In this document: one piece after another, positions 22,045 to 29,152 of the stretch
How the letters are laid out: the number at the start of each line of letters is the position of its first letter
How positions within the stretch are numbered: the first letter of the stretch is position 1
IMG/VR virus record: IMGVR_UViG_3300032058_000080
Span: 1 to 29,152 of that record
Reading direction: 5' to 3' (one strand)
Length of the DNA stretch: 29,152 nt
Source of the DNA: a virus
Made by a program: the position numbers and the translations under genes
The notes under the pieces: model-generated
Told to the model about the DNA's origin: nothing
Database searches by the model: none
What the model saw: only the letters and a program-made list of their open reading frames with translations

Positions 22045-22591
22045 GGAGTTTTTTAGCATCCAGGCCGAAGGCCCGGACGCTGGCACTCCTGCGTGGTTTA
22101 TCCGCTTGGCAGGGTGCTCGCTGGGCTGCCCGTTCTGCGATACGTGCCACATCCAGCGCTACGAACGTACGGCCAAAGAATTGGCAATAAGTGCCCGAAA
22201 GCCGTACGTTGTTGTTACCGGCGGCGAACCGCTGGAACAGGACTTAGCGCCACTTATTGCTGAACTCGGTGCGTTGAGTAAAATTATTGCAATCGAAACC
22301 AATTGCCTATATGCCGTTCCGCAAACTAAGTATAATGTCAAAGTTATTGCATCGCCAAAGCCTAAGTCCGAGTGGTTTGTCCATCCTGACTTGCGAGTAA
22401 GTGCATATAAGCTGTTGGTAACACCAGAGCTGTCGAGTGGAGTTATTGCTAAGTTTTTAGCCACAGGTGTGCCGGTTTACCTCCAACCGCTGTGGGATGA
22501 TTCCAAATCGCTCAAACGTACGCTTGAGTATATCGACGAGTATCCAGTCCGTATGTCCTTCCAGTGGCATAAGTTGTTTCATTTGCCGTAG
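22016..22591 (+). CDS. queE: 7-carboxy-7-deazaguanine synthase (QueE), radical SAM
   Basis: The ATG at 22016 is chosen because GGGAG lies 7 bases upstream. The 191-residue protein shows 'FFSIQAEGPDAGTPAWFIRLAGC', the radical SAM cluster C34-x3-C38-x2-C41 (CSLGCPFC), DT after it and 'TGGEPLEQ' (68-75). It rearranges 6-carboxytetrahydropterin to 7-carboxy-7-deazaguanine (CDG). No QueC, which would make preQ0 from CDG, is encoded in this window. The gene overlaps QueD by 29 bases and ends 9 bases before FolE. Confidence 0.95.
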   Translation: MHMPKYRVAEEFFSIQAEGPDAGTPAWFIRLAGCSLGCPFCDTCHIQRYERTAKELAISARKPYVVVTGGEPLEQDLAPLIAELGALSKIIAIETNCLYAVPQTKYNVKVIASPKPKSEWFVHPDLRVSAYKLLVTPELSSGVIAKFLATGVPVYLQPLWDDSKSLKRTLEYIDEYPVRMSFQWHKLFHLP

Positions 22592-22600
22592 GAGCTAACC

Positions 22601-23155
22601 ATGTATAATGACCTCAAAGATATGTTTACTACCATCCTGACCGCAGTAGGCGAGAACCTTGAGCGTGACGGTCTCCGCGAAACGCCCGACCGGGCTGCTA
22701 AGGCGTGGATGGAGCTTTTGAGTGGTTATTTCGATAGCCCATATAACTATGCTAAGACGTTTGATAATGTTGAGCAGGTTGACCAGCTAGTCCTAGTCCG
22801 TAATGTCCCGATTTTTTCGGTCTGTGAACATCATTTATTGCCGTTCTTTGGCTTTGCTAATATCGGCTATATCCCTAATAAGCGTATCCTGGGGGTTAGT
22901 AAGATAATCCGCGCTGCTCGTGCTGTGTCCAGAAAGCTCCAAGTCCAAGAACGCCTTACTCAAGAGATTCTTCAATTCCTTGTTGATTCCACAGAACCGC
23001 TAGGGGCGGGAGTGGTTGTCCAAGCGCATCATATGTGTATGCAAATCCGTGGCGTCCAGGAAGCTAATGCCTCCATGGTTACTAGTGCCTTCCACGGTGC
23101 GTTGCTGACAAATATAGCTGCAAGGGAGGAGTTTTTCCATGCCTCGTCCAACTAA
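22601..23155 (+). CDS. folE: GTP cyclohydrolase I (FolE)
   Basis: The 184-residue protein is a full-length GTP cyclohydrolase I with 'RDGLRETPDRAAKAW', 'CEHHLLPFFGFANIGYIP', 'RKLQVQERLTQEI' and 'HHMCMQIRGVQ'. Zinc ligands C75, H78 and C146 are present. It converts GTP to 7,8-dihydroneopterin triphosphate, the substrate of QueD, so the first step of the base pathway is phage-encoded even in hosts with low folate flux. TAGGAG precedes the ATG. The stop overlaps the small terminase gene by 17 bases, which links base modification to packaging in one operon. Confidence 0.96.
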   Translation: MYNDLKDMFTTILTAVGENLERDGLRETPDRAAKAWMELLSGYFDSPYNYAKTFDNVEQVDQLVLVRNVPIFSVCEHHLLPFFGFANIGYIPNKRILGVSKIIRAARAVSRKLQVQERLTQEILQFLVDSTEPLGAGVVVQAHHMCMQIRGVQEANASMVTSAFHGALLTNIAAREEFFHASSN

Positions 23156-23528
23156 GCTCACTAAAGAGATACAAGACAAGATTGTTACTTATATAAGCCG
23201 CGGAGCTTATATCGAGACCGCTGCTGCGGCGGCCGGTATCTCCAAAGATACGCTATACCGCTGGCTAAAGCGTGGCGCCAAGGAGAAAAGTGGTATCTAC
23301 CGAGAGTTTTCTGACGCGATAGAAAAAGCCGACGCCGTCGCCGAATTGTATATCCTTCAACAGCTCCAGCAACTAGGTGATAAAGCCTGGCAAGCCCACG
23401 CATGGAGGCTTGAACGCCGGTGGCCAGAGCGCTGGGGACAGCGATATAAGGTTGAGGACCTGAATCCAACGAAGGAGATACGGCTAAGCTGGAGAATGGT
23501 TAATAACAACAGTGAGGATAATAGTTGA
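23139..23528 (+). CDS. Terminase small subunit
   Basis: The 129-residue protein begins with a helix-turn-helix ('IQDKIVTYISRGAYIETAAAAAGISKDTLYRWLKRG') followed by 'EFSDAIEKADAVAELYIL' and an aromatic 'WRLERRWPERWG' helix. This order is typical of small terminases of Gram-positive phages. It should bind the packaging start site on phage DNA and recruit the large subunit encoded next. The GGAGGAG site lies about 8 bases before the ATG. It overlaps the large subunit gene by 17 bases. Confidence 0.88.
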   Translation: MPRPTKLTKEIQDKIVTYISRGAYIETAAAAAGISKDTLYRWLKRGAKEKSGIYREFSDAIEKADAVAELYILQQLQQLGDKAWQAHAWRLERRWPERWGQRYKVEDLNPTKEIRLSWRMVNNNSEDNS

Positions 23529-24726
23529 GGCTCCACCGCTCCATAAATCACAGTATGAGATATTTACCGACCAGCGGCGCTTCAAGCTCGTAATTTGCGG
23601 CCGAAGGTGGGGCAAGACAACCTTAGGTGCGGCCACGGCGCTTGAAGCTGCCTGTCAGGGGAAGCGGGTTGTTTGGACCGCGCCAATATACAAGCAAGCT
23701 GTGGAGGCTTGGACAATGCTTAAGCCGCTGGCTTTGACGCTAGGGCTGAGCATAAAGGAGAGTGACAAGGTTATTATGTTCCCCGCCGGTGGCCAAATAG
23801 AGATTCGCTCGGCGCACGAACCGGATTCGCTCCGTGGCATTAAGATTGACCACGCCATACTTGACGAAGCTGCATTGACTCCAGAGGTGGCTTGGTATGC
23901 AGCTATCCGACCAGCGTTGATGGATTCTAAGGGCTCAGCGTTATTTATTAGCACTCCGCGTGGGCGCAACTGGCTGTGGCGGCTATATTGCGAGGTAAAG
24001 GATAACCCGGAGTGGAGTATTTGGCAGCTGCCCACATACACTAATCCTTTCATTCCCAAAGAAGAGATTGAGGCTTTGAAGGAGCAATTGCCCGACCAGC
24101 TATACCGCCAGGAGGTTTTGGCGGAGTTTATCGATTTTTCCGGCTCAGTCTTTAGTGCTGCCTCCAGCTGTGCAACCGCAACTCCACAGGATTGTGCGCT
24201 CCCGCACCATCAGTATATTATCGGCGTGGATTGGGGTAAGCGCATCGATTTTACGGTTTTCGTTGTTTTGGACGCCTCCACGCTGGAGGTTGTTTATGTT
24301 GAGCGCACACAAGCGGATTATATGCTCCAGCTGGAACAGCTAAGACAACTATATCATCGATTTAAGCCAATCTTAATCGCCGCCGAACAGAACGCAATGG
24401 GTGATGCGTTGATTGAGCAATTGCTTCGGGAGCAGCTGCCTGTTAAGCCTATCCTGACAACACACCTGTCAAAACAGGCTATGCTTGAAAGTCTCCAGCT
24501 GGCTTTTGAAAGCCGAGCGCTCCGCATTATCCCGGATACTGAGCTTTTGCTTGAGCTGGAGGCGATAGAGGCCGTCCGGACGCCCACAGGAGTGGTTCGT
24601 TATTCCGCCCCGAGTGGTGTTCACGACGATTTAGTTATGGCTTTGGCTTTCGCCTGGTCCTGTGCCGGCTGTGCCAGGAGTACCACAGTCCTGACCGCGC
24701 CGCGCAATTCCGCCTTATATATATAG
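23512..24726 (+). CDS. Terminase large subunit
   Basis: The 404-residue protein has the ATPase motor (Walker A GRRWGKTT, 30-37; 'STPRG', 147-151; Walker B LDEA, 117-120) and an RNase H-like nuclease with 'GVDWGKRIDFTV', 'AAEQNAMGDAL' and 'GVHDDLVMALAFAW'. It packages and cuts phage DNA. The GTG start at 23512 lies inside the small subunit gene and has no close Shine-Dalgarno site, so it depends on translational coupling. The last residues (RNSALYI) are coded by the first bases of repeat R3, so the natural C-terminus has been set by the repeat. Confidence 0.94.
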   Translation: MRIIVEAPPLHKSQYEIFTDQRRFKLVICGRRWGKTTLGAATALEAACQGKRVVWTAPIYKQAVEAWTMLKPLALTLGLSIKESDKVIMFPAGGQIEIRSAHEPDSLRGIKIDHAILDEAALTPEVAWYAAIRPALMDSKGSALFISTPRGRNWLWRLYCEVKDNPEWSIWQLPTYTNPFIPKEEIEALKEQLPDQLYRQEVLAEFIDFSGSVFSAASSCATATPQDCALPHHQYIIGVDWGKRIDFTVFVVLDASTLEVVYVERTQADYMLQLEQLRQLYHRFKPILIAAEQNAMGDALIEQLLREQLPVKPILTTHLSKQAMLESLQLAFESRALRIIPDTELLLELEAIEAVRTPTGVVRYSAPSGVHDDLVMALAFAWSCAGCARSTTVLTAPRNSALYI

Positions 24727-24938
24727 GCGAAGGGAAATGCCCTTTTCAAAAAAAAATTTCATTAAAGCTAAATGAGGGCCATTTTTCCCTTGTAAAATAA
24801 GGCCAAACCGCATTTAATGAAGGTCTTCGCTTCATTAAATGATTAAATGAGTCTGAGCGTGCTTGTTGTATGGCATTTTGATTTCCGGAAAATAAAAAAT
24901 CGGTCGGGTAATATATAAGAGGATTTTTTGCCTGTGAG
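24706..24938 (+). repeat. Long intergenic repeat R3 (copy 3 of 3)
   Basis: This copy is close to R1. It keeps CGCCT/AGGCG, an AAGGG/CCCTT stem (AAGG/CCTT in R1), TCATT/AATGA, the perfect CATTTAATGAAG inverted repeat (24811-24822 and 24830-24841), TTTCCGGAAA and GGTCGGGTAATATATAAG. Its first 21 bases encode the terminase end. The final GGAGTGGAG seen in R1 and R2 is replaced by GTGAGGG; the portal gene uses its own GGGAGG site further on. Confidence 0.85.
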
Positions 24939-24973
24939 GGTAAACTTATTATGTGGGTGCAGGGAGGTGTGCC

Positions 24974-26095
24974 GTGAAGCTATTTCAACGCTTTCAAAAG
25001 CCTAAGCCTGGCGAGAGGCTTGTGGATAGCAGGTCCTATGACCTATCGCGTATCCGCCCCGTGGCGGAGAAGGTTGCTACTTCCTCAATCCGGGCTATGC
25101 TGTCTGACCCGGATATTAAGAGCGCGCTAGAGATTAAGACCGCCGGTGTCCTCATTGCCGGCTGGGAGGTTAGTGGTGAGAATGCGGACTTCGTCCGAGA
25201 CGTCTTGACCAGGGTTAAGATTAGCGACATTCTTAGATACGTCCTGCGTCATGTGCTAACCTACGGCTACGGCATCGTCGAAAGCGTATGGGCGTACGTG
25301 GATTCCAGGCTTGTTATCGATTCGCTTATTGTCCACGATTCCCATCGCTTTGAGCTAGAGCTTGGCGCTAATGGCGATATCCAGCAGGTTCGTGTGCTGA
25401 CTACTGGCCAGGTGCTTCCTCGCGAGCGTGCGCATGTTCTGACTCTCCAGTCCTACAAGACAAGGGAGGTGTATACTGACCTTGACGCATGCTATTCCTA
25501 CTGGCGGCTTAAGCAAGACGTCCTGCTTTGGCTAGCTATTTGGCTTGAGCGCTATGGTATCCCGACCGTCCACGGCTCTGTCCCGCTAGGCACAACGGAG
25601 GAGCGCAAGCGGGAATTGCTCGGGATTCTAGCTAAGCTCCATCGTGATAGCGCAGTCCTCACGGAGGAGGGGACTCGGCTTGAGCTTCTGGAAGCCAACG
25701 CCGCTAGCGGTGATGTTTGGATTTCCATCCTTGACTGGTTGTCAATGCAAATTATCCGCAGTATCCTTGGTCAATCGTTGGCAACAGACGAACCAAGCCG
25801 CGGGACAGGGACGTACGCTTTGGCGCGTGTGCATTGGGACGTGATGGAGTTGACATTCCAGCAGCTTCGGCAATTGCTTGAGCAGTTTGTCCAGACCGAG
25901 TTTATTGCTCCGCTAATCTGTTATAATTTTGCAGGTGCTGAGTCTCCAATATTCCACATCAAAGAGCCAGTCGGGACAATGCTTACATTGACTGACGCTA
26001 TTTACAAGCTTATTGACGCTGACGTCCTGTCTCCTAACGAACCGTGGATTCGCCAGCTCCTGGGGCTTCCGAATGAGACTCCTACGGATAGCTAA
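24974..26095 (+). CDS. Portal protein (DUF935, Mu gp29-like)
   Basis: The GTG at 24974 (373 residues) is preferred, with GGGAGG 7 bases upstream; a longer GTG start at 24953 lacks such a site. Family features are 'SDPDIKSALEIKTAGVLIAGWEV', 'DILRYVLRHVLTYGYGIVESVW', 'SYWRLKQDVLLWLAIWLERYGIPTVHG' and 'SQ(S)LATDEPSRGTGTYALARVH' type segments near 290. This matches the DUF935 portal group of Mu-like heads, which form the ring through which DNA enters. It overlaps the MuF gene by 23 bases and is the first gene after repeat R3. Confidence 0.88.
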   Translation: MKLFQRFQKPKPGERLVDSRSYDLSRIRPVAEKVATSSIRAMLSDPDIKSALEIKTAGVLIAGWEVSGENADFVRDVLTRVKISDILRYVLRHVLTYGYGIVESVWAYVDSRLVIDSLIVHDSHRFELELGANGDIQQVRVLTTGQVLPRERAHVLTLQSYKTREVYTDLDACYSYWRLKQDVLLWLAIWLERYGIPTVHGSVPLGTTEERKRELLGILAKLHRDSAVLTEEGTRLELLEANAASGDVWISILDWLSMQIIRSILGQSLATDEPSRGTGTYALARVHWDVMELTFQQLRQLLEQFVQTEFIAPLICYNFAGAESPIFHIKEPVGTMLTLTDAIYKLIDADVLSPNEPWIRQLLGLPNETPTDS

Positions 26096-26834
26096 TCGCA
26101 TAGTCGCTCGCGTAATCGACGAGGTTAGACCTTATTTGTCTGACATTGTTATGCGCCACGCAATGGGCGTTGAGCTTATTCCTCCAGGCTTGGTTACGCG
26201 AATTGAGTTGTTATTTACACGCCTAGCTAGCGAGGTTGTTCAGCAGGTCCAGCCTCAATTCGTGTCGCCTACCAGGTGGCGGAAGGTAAACGCAACGCCG
26301 GTCTATGGTGCAGAGTGGTTTAATGCATATATTCGCCAGTCCGCTCTGCTAATTTGCCAACGCTACGGAGAAGTATTGGCTATAAGGATTAAGGAGCTTA
26401 TATCCGCCGGCCGAACAGTCGATGAGATGACCAATATCCTGCAGGCAGAGCTCCCTGCGCTTACGGAGTGGCAAGTTCAGCGGATAGTGAGGACAGAGAC
26501 AATCCGGCTGTATAATTACAATATAATAGCCGTAGAGGCTCCGATTAAGTCCGTCGCCGGCTGGGTCTACGATTCCGCGTTGGATGTTCGGACCTGCGAC
26601 ATCTGCGCTGCCAGGGACGGTAAGCTTGTGACCAAGCGCGAAGTTGCGGAAGGGGAAGGCATCCCGCCGCTCCATCCTAACTGCCGCTGCTCATTGGCGC
26701 CAGTGATGTTGGACGAGGTTGATAAGTATAAGCGCTTGGACGGCACCGAGCCGCCGCTGCCGAAGCGACACAGGGGATTAGTAAATGTTGACTTGCCGGC
26801 CAATATAAAAGCGTCTTTATTGCAGGCTACTTGA
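26073..26834 (+). CDS. MuF-like minor head protein
   Basis: The ATG at 26073 gives 253 residues and overlaps the portal gene. The C-terminal half is the phage head morphogenesis (MuF/SPP1 gp7) domain: 'VQRIVRTETIRLYNYN', then 'DVRTCDICAARDGK' with C175 and C178 and 'PPLHPNCRCSLAPV' with H201, C204 and C206. These proteins sit inside the capsid near the portal and are needed for assembly or DNA ejection. No toxin domain is fused at the C-terminus, unlike some MuF polypeptides. A 43-base gap follows before the next gene. Confidence 0.9.
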   Translation: MRLLRIANRIVARVIDEVRPYLSDIVMRHAMGVELIPPGLVTRIELLFTRLASEVVQQVQPQFVSPTRWRKVNATPVYGAEWFNAYIRQSALLICQRYGEVLAIRIKELISAGRTVDEMTNILQAELPALTEWQVQRIVRTETIRLYNYNIIAVEAPIKSVAGWVYDSALDVRTCDICAARDGKLVTKREVAEGEGIPPLHPNCRCSLAPVMLDEVDKYKRLDGTEPPLPKRHRGLVNVDLPANIKASLLQAT

Positions 26835-26877
26835 CAATATTATAATTTTCTGCTAAGACATATGAGGAGGCTTTGCA

Positions 26878-27330
26878 ATGGGTCTGCTAGAAGCTATAGA
26901 CAGGGTTACTGCTCGTGTATCCTCTCTCCGCTCAGATAGTGGAGCGCTGCTCACTCGTCCGTGTCAGACCGCGCGGACTCTAAAGACGGGTACGCTTTCA
27001 TGGAGTGCTGGCACTGCTGCGAATACGCCTAAATCATTATCGATTAATTTAACTGAGAGTTATAAGTCGCTAACTATTAATGTTGTCAATAGCTCATCGT
27101 CTGTTGCACTGTTTGGTGCGGTCCTTGATGTAGCTGGTAGCACCGCTTCGGCTTTGACTACCTTTGTTATCCCTGCGGCCGGGGCGTTGAACGGTATCCA
27201 GATTGATGGCCAAAGCATAACGCTTCCGTCTCCGGCGTTCGTTGGGGTTTTGCAAGTTACGCTTACCAATTTGTTGCAATCCCCGCAAGGCGGAATTACG
27301 GCCACAGTGTCGGTTATTGGAGTGACGTAA
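26878..27330 (+). CDS. Head-cluster protein of unknown function (150 aa)
   Basis: The product has a short helical N-terminus and a long low-complexity beta-rich body full of Ser, Thr, Ala, Val and Gly ('TLSWSAGTAANTPKSLSINLTESYKSLTINVVN'). That composition is common in capsid decoration, fibre or head-spike proteins. A GAGGAGG site precedes the ATG by 7 bases. It shares its stop/start (TAATG) with the next gene. No family is recognised. Confidence 0.6.
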   Translation: MGLLEAIDRVTARVSSLRSDSGALLTRPCQTARTLKTGTLSWSAGTAANTPKSLSINLTESYKSLTINVVNSSSSVALFGAVLDVAGSTASALTTFVIPAAGALNGIQIDGQSITLPSPAFVGVLQVTLTNLLQSPQGGITATVSVIGVT

Positions 27331-27944
27331 TGCGGACCAGAGTAGAGCTAGCGGAGGGGTCTCCGTGTATCCCATATATTCCAGAGGGAGCGCCTAGGCT
27401 GTTCACAGTTTATAGCACTCTTTCCAGCACTTACATTGAGCCAGGTTTTTCCTCAATGCCGTCCATGTCCGTATGGCCTAACGTTAGCAATATCCAGGAT
27501 ATAACCATTATGATATGGATAAGAGTCCTGCAGCCATGGGAGTATGACATACATAAGCTCCTGGTGTTGGTTTATCCGTCCAAGGTTATTGACATCCAGC
27601 TAGAAGTCGGAGATTACACAGACGCCACGCTGAAAATTTACGAGAACTCCGTCCTGAAAACCTCAGTCCCGTGCCCTGAGTGGATAGTAGGCTTCCTACG
27701 CGCGACCGAAGGTGTTCGTTATTATTTACCGCTCCAGGCGCGAGCGACATCGAGCTTTGTTGAGGCCAATCTGTTAGGCACCAAAGCTCGGTATACTGCG
27801 CAATTGGGTAGTCCGCTTATCTCTGTTTATGCAGATGTAATGACCGGGTGGTGTCGCCGCGCATTAATTTATCCTTATGATATTATCGACCGTCAACAAC
27901 AGCAAAAGCTTATGATAGGAGGAGATGGCAGATGGCTGTGGTGA
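27330..27944 (+). CDS. Head-cluster protein of unknown function (204 aa)
   Basis: The product is beta-rich and aromatic ('VYPSKVIDIQLEVGDYTDATLKIYENSVLK') with a basic, Gln-rich end. No domain is recognised. GGAG lies about 10 bases before its ATG. It overlaps the protease gene by 13 bases. Together with the 150-residue gene it forms a two-gene insert between MuF and the prohead protease, positions that are usually adjacent in Mu-like heads. A virion-surface role is a guess from composition and place. Confidence 0.55.
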   Translation: MRTRVELAEGSPCIPYIPEGAPRLFTVYSTLSSTYIEPGFSSMPSMSVWPNVSNIQDITIMIWIRVLQPWEYDIHKLLVLVYPSKVIDIQLEVGDYTDATLKIYENSVLKTSVPCPEWIVGFLRATEGVRYYLPLQARATSSFVEANLLGTKARYTAQLGSPLISVYADVMTGWCRRALIYPYDIIDRQQQQKLMIGGDGRWLW

Positions 27945-29041
27945 AAGTCGAAGAAGGTTTTGAGTTCCCGGCCGAAGCATATTTGTACGTCCCCGACCCC
28001 GATAAGCCGAGCACATGGAAGCTCCGCATCTGGGAGACTCCGGATGATAAAATTACTCGTGCGCAATTAGGCCGAGCGGCAGCAGCGTTAGGGCCGGGTT
28101 TCCGTGGCCAGCGTGTTGACCTCCCGCAGGAGGATAGACGTACCTGCGCCAGAAAGCTTATAGGCCTATACCGTAAGCTTGACGTGCCAGATGAAGAGAT
28201 TCCAGACTACCTTTGGAGGATTGCCGGCATGACCGCAAGCGATGATGATATCATTGAGCGTGAGGCTATTCTTTGTGTCGCGGGCGAGTATCCCGATAAA
28301 GGTATTACGCTAACGGAGGTTGATTTGGACGTCCTAGCAAGCTCCGCCGCCCAGCGTGAAGTGCCTATCCGGATTGAGCATATCTCCACTCCGCTAGACG
28401 GATACCTTGGCAAGGTCAAACGCGCCTGGCGCGAAGGTAAATACCTAAAGGCTATACTTGAGTTTACCCGCCCTGCTTGGGAGCTCTTGGCCCGGGCCGG
28501 CGCGCGTGAGCTATCAATTGGGATTACGCAAGACAAAAAGCTCCGCGAAGTGAGCGTCGTCCGCAATCCCCGTGTTGCGGAGGCTCGCGTATTTAGCGCT
28601 GATGAATTTGAGCTTATCTCAACAAATAACATAACGCTAACAGAGGAGGCTGGTCTTATGACAGCTAATGATGCTATGAATGAAGTTGAAGCCTTGAAGC
28701 AGCGAGTCAAAGAACTAGAATTTTCGCTGCGAGTGGAGCGAATCAATAGAGAGCTTGATGGTTATATTGCACAAGGTAAGCTCCTTCCCGCGCACCGCGA
28801 CATTGTGAGTGCGCTTATGGCGCTGGATGGAGATATCCAATTTAGTGGCCAGTCTGTTACTCCTTATGAGCTTGTCAAGCAGTTCATTGATTCGCTTCCT
28901 CCGCTAATTGAGCTTGGAGCTAATAGTGGTGTTAAGGAGACAGTGCAGTTTGGCTCCGAAGAGCTAAGCCCTGAGGAAAAGCAAGTTGTAGAAAAGCTCG
29001 GCTTGAGCTCCGAGCAGTATCTTAAGTACAAAGGAGGCTAA
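27932..29041 (+). CDS. Prohead protease fused to scaffold domain
   Basis: The 369-residue protein opens with a 'PSTWKLRIWETP' and 'AAALGPGFRGQRVDLP' domain common in phage protease-type proteins, then a herpes/HK97-like protease core: 'VPIRIEHISTPLDGYLGKVKRAW' (catalytic His), 'GARELSIGITQDKKLREVSVVRNPR' (catalytic Ser). From residue 243 a charged coiled coil follows ('NEVEALKQRVKELEFSLRVERI') and an acidic C-terminus, as in scaffolds. AGGAGGAG precedes the ATG. The enzyme would remove the scaffold during capsid maturation. Family naming is by pattern only. Confidence 0.8.
   Translation: MAVVKVEEGFEFPAEAYLYVPDPDKPSTWKLRIWETPDDKITRAQLGRAAAALGPGFRGQRVDLPQEDRRTCARKLIGLYRKLDVPDEEIPDYLWRIAGMTASDDDIIEREAILCVAGEYPDKGITLTEVDLDVLASSAAQREVPIRIEHISTPLDGYLGKVKRAWREGKYLKAILEFTRPAWELLARAGARELSIGITQDKKLREVSVVRNPRVAEARVFSADEFELISTNNITLTEEAGLMTANDAMNEVEALKQRVKELEFSLRVERINRELDGYIAQGKLLPAHRDIVSALMALDGDIQFSGQSVTPYELVKQFIDSLPPLIELGANSGVKETVQFGSEELSPEEKQVVEKLGLSSEQYLKYKGG
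28658..29041 (+). CDS. Nested scaffold protein from an internal start
   Basis: Inside the protease gene and in the same frame, GAGGAGG (28643-28649) lies 8 bases before an ATG at 28658. The 127-residue product begins exactly where the protease core ends and the coiled coil starts. The arrangement matches nested scaffolds such as lambda Nu3 and Mu Z. The excess of free scaffold over protease fusion would be set by the strength of this site. Confidence 0.72.
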   Translation: MTANDAMNEVEALKQRVKELEFSLRVERINRELDGYIAQGKLLPAHRDIVSALMALDGDIQFSGQSVTPYELVKQFIDSLPPLIELGANSGVKETVQFGSEELSPEEKQVVEKLGLSSEQYLKYKGG

Positions 29042-29046
29042 AGGTC

Positions 29047-29152
29047 ATGGCATATGCCAACGTTACCGAAAACGCAGTGCTTTCCTACCGTGAAGGTAAG
29101 CTAGTTGCTTACCCCGTCGCCGACGAGACAACAATTTATAAGGGTTCGCTGG
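29047..29152 (+). CDS. Start of a capsid cement / decoration-type protein (3' truncated)
   Basis: An ATG at 29047 follows AAAGGAGG by about 10 bases. The 35 visible residues ('VTENAVLSYREGKLVAYPVADETTIYKGSL') resemble the N-terminus of small phage capsid-cement proteins, which stabilise the shell and usually lie before the major capsid gene. The gene runs out of the window, so length and family are not certain. Confidence 0.6.
   Translation, partial: MAYANVTENAVLSYREGKLVAYPVADETTIYKGSL

Noticed and set aside
26836-26876. Promoter between MuF and the 26878 gene (TTGACA and TATAAT are both near)
   Set aside because: The two boxes are only about 4 bases apart, so they cannot act together, and no good -35 box lies at the right distance from TATAAT.
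1-29152. tRNA or rRNA genes
   Set aside because: No cloverleaf-like or rRNA-like stretch was recognised by eye; nearly all sequence is occupied by supported genes or the repeats.

Overview
The window is most likely part of a tailed, double-stranded DNA phage (or prophage) of a bacterium with a Firmicutes-like translation signal. The structural genes are a tape measure protein, tail hub, large receptor-binding-type protein, holin-like protein and amidase at the left, and terminase, portal, MuF, protease/scaffold and a cement-type protein at the right. The leftward genes have AAGGAGG-type ribosome binding sites and TTGACA/TATAAT promoters, which argues for bacterial sigma-70-type transcription. 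The host species cannot be read from the sequence. Tail genes open the window and head genes close it, so the molecule was probably circular or circularly permuted before cutting, with the major capsid protein, connectors and tail tube outside the window.

Layout. 1-8267 (+): tail tip, adhesin and lysis genes. 8277-8374 (-): a predicted 64-nt RNA with its own promoter and terminator. 8371-14046 (-): replication operon with SF1 helicase, AEP-type primase, a Cys-rich protein, a small HTH protein and unknowns. 14087-17650 (-): a string of small accessory genes, most units preceded by a strong promoter with an A/T-rich upstream element and followed by a GC-rich hairpin; it includes a Csx16-family protein, a possible type III anti-CRISPR. 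17680-19206 (-): SNF2-type helicase. 19617-24726 (+): one overlapping operon with a VRR-NUC nuclease, two tandem ParB-like proteins, a DpdA-like transglycosylase, QueD, QueE, FolE and both terminase subunits. 24974-29152 (+): portal, MuF head protein, two unknowns, protease with nested scaffold, and the start of a cement-type protein.

How it fits together. FolE, QueD and QueE convert GTP to 7-carboxy-7-deazaguanine, and the DpdA-like enzyme would put a 7-deazaguanine base into phage DNA as protection from restriction. No QueC is present here, so the base may be the carboxy form or may be finished by a host or out-of-window enzyme. Three long near-identical intergenic repeats (about 235-240 bp, at 3646, 19311 and 24706) each precede a rightward block and look like shared transcription punctuation (terminator plus late promoter or activator sites).

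The most striking unexplained items are the small RNA, whose 5' arm carries two anti-Shine-Dalgarno segments matching the ribosome binding sites of the leftward genes; the phage-borne Csx16 homologue; the three structured repeats; and the covarying hairpin/CACTCTCT/promoter cassettes. All functions are read from sequence motifs and memory of families; no database search was run.
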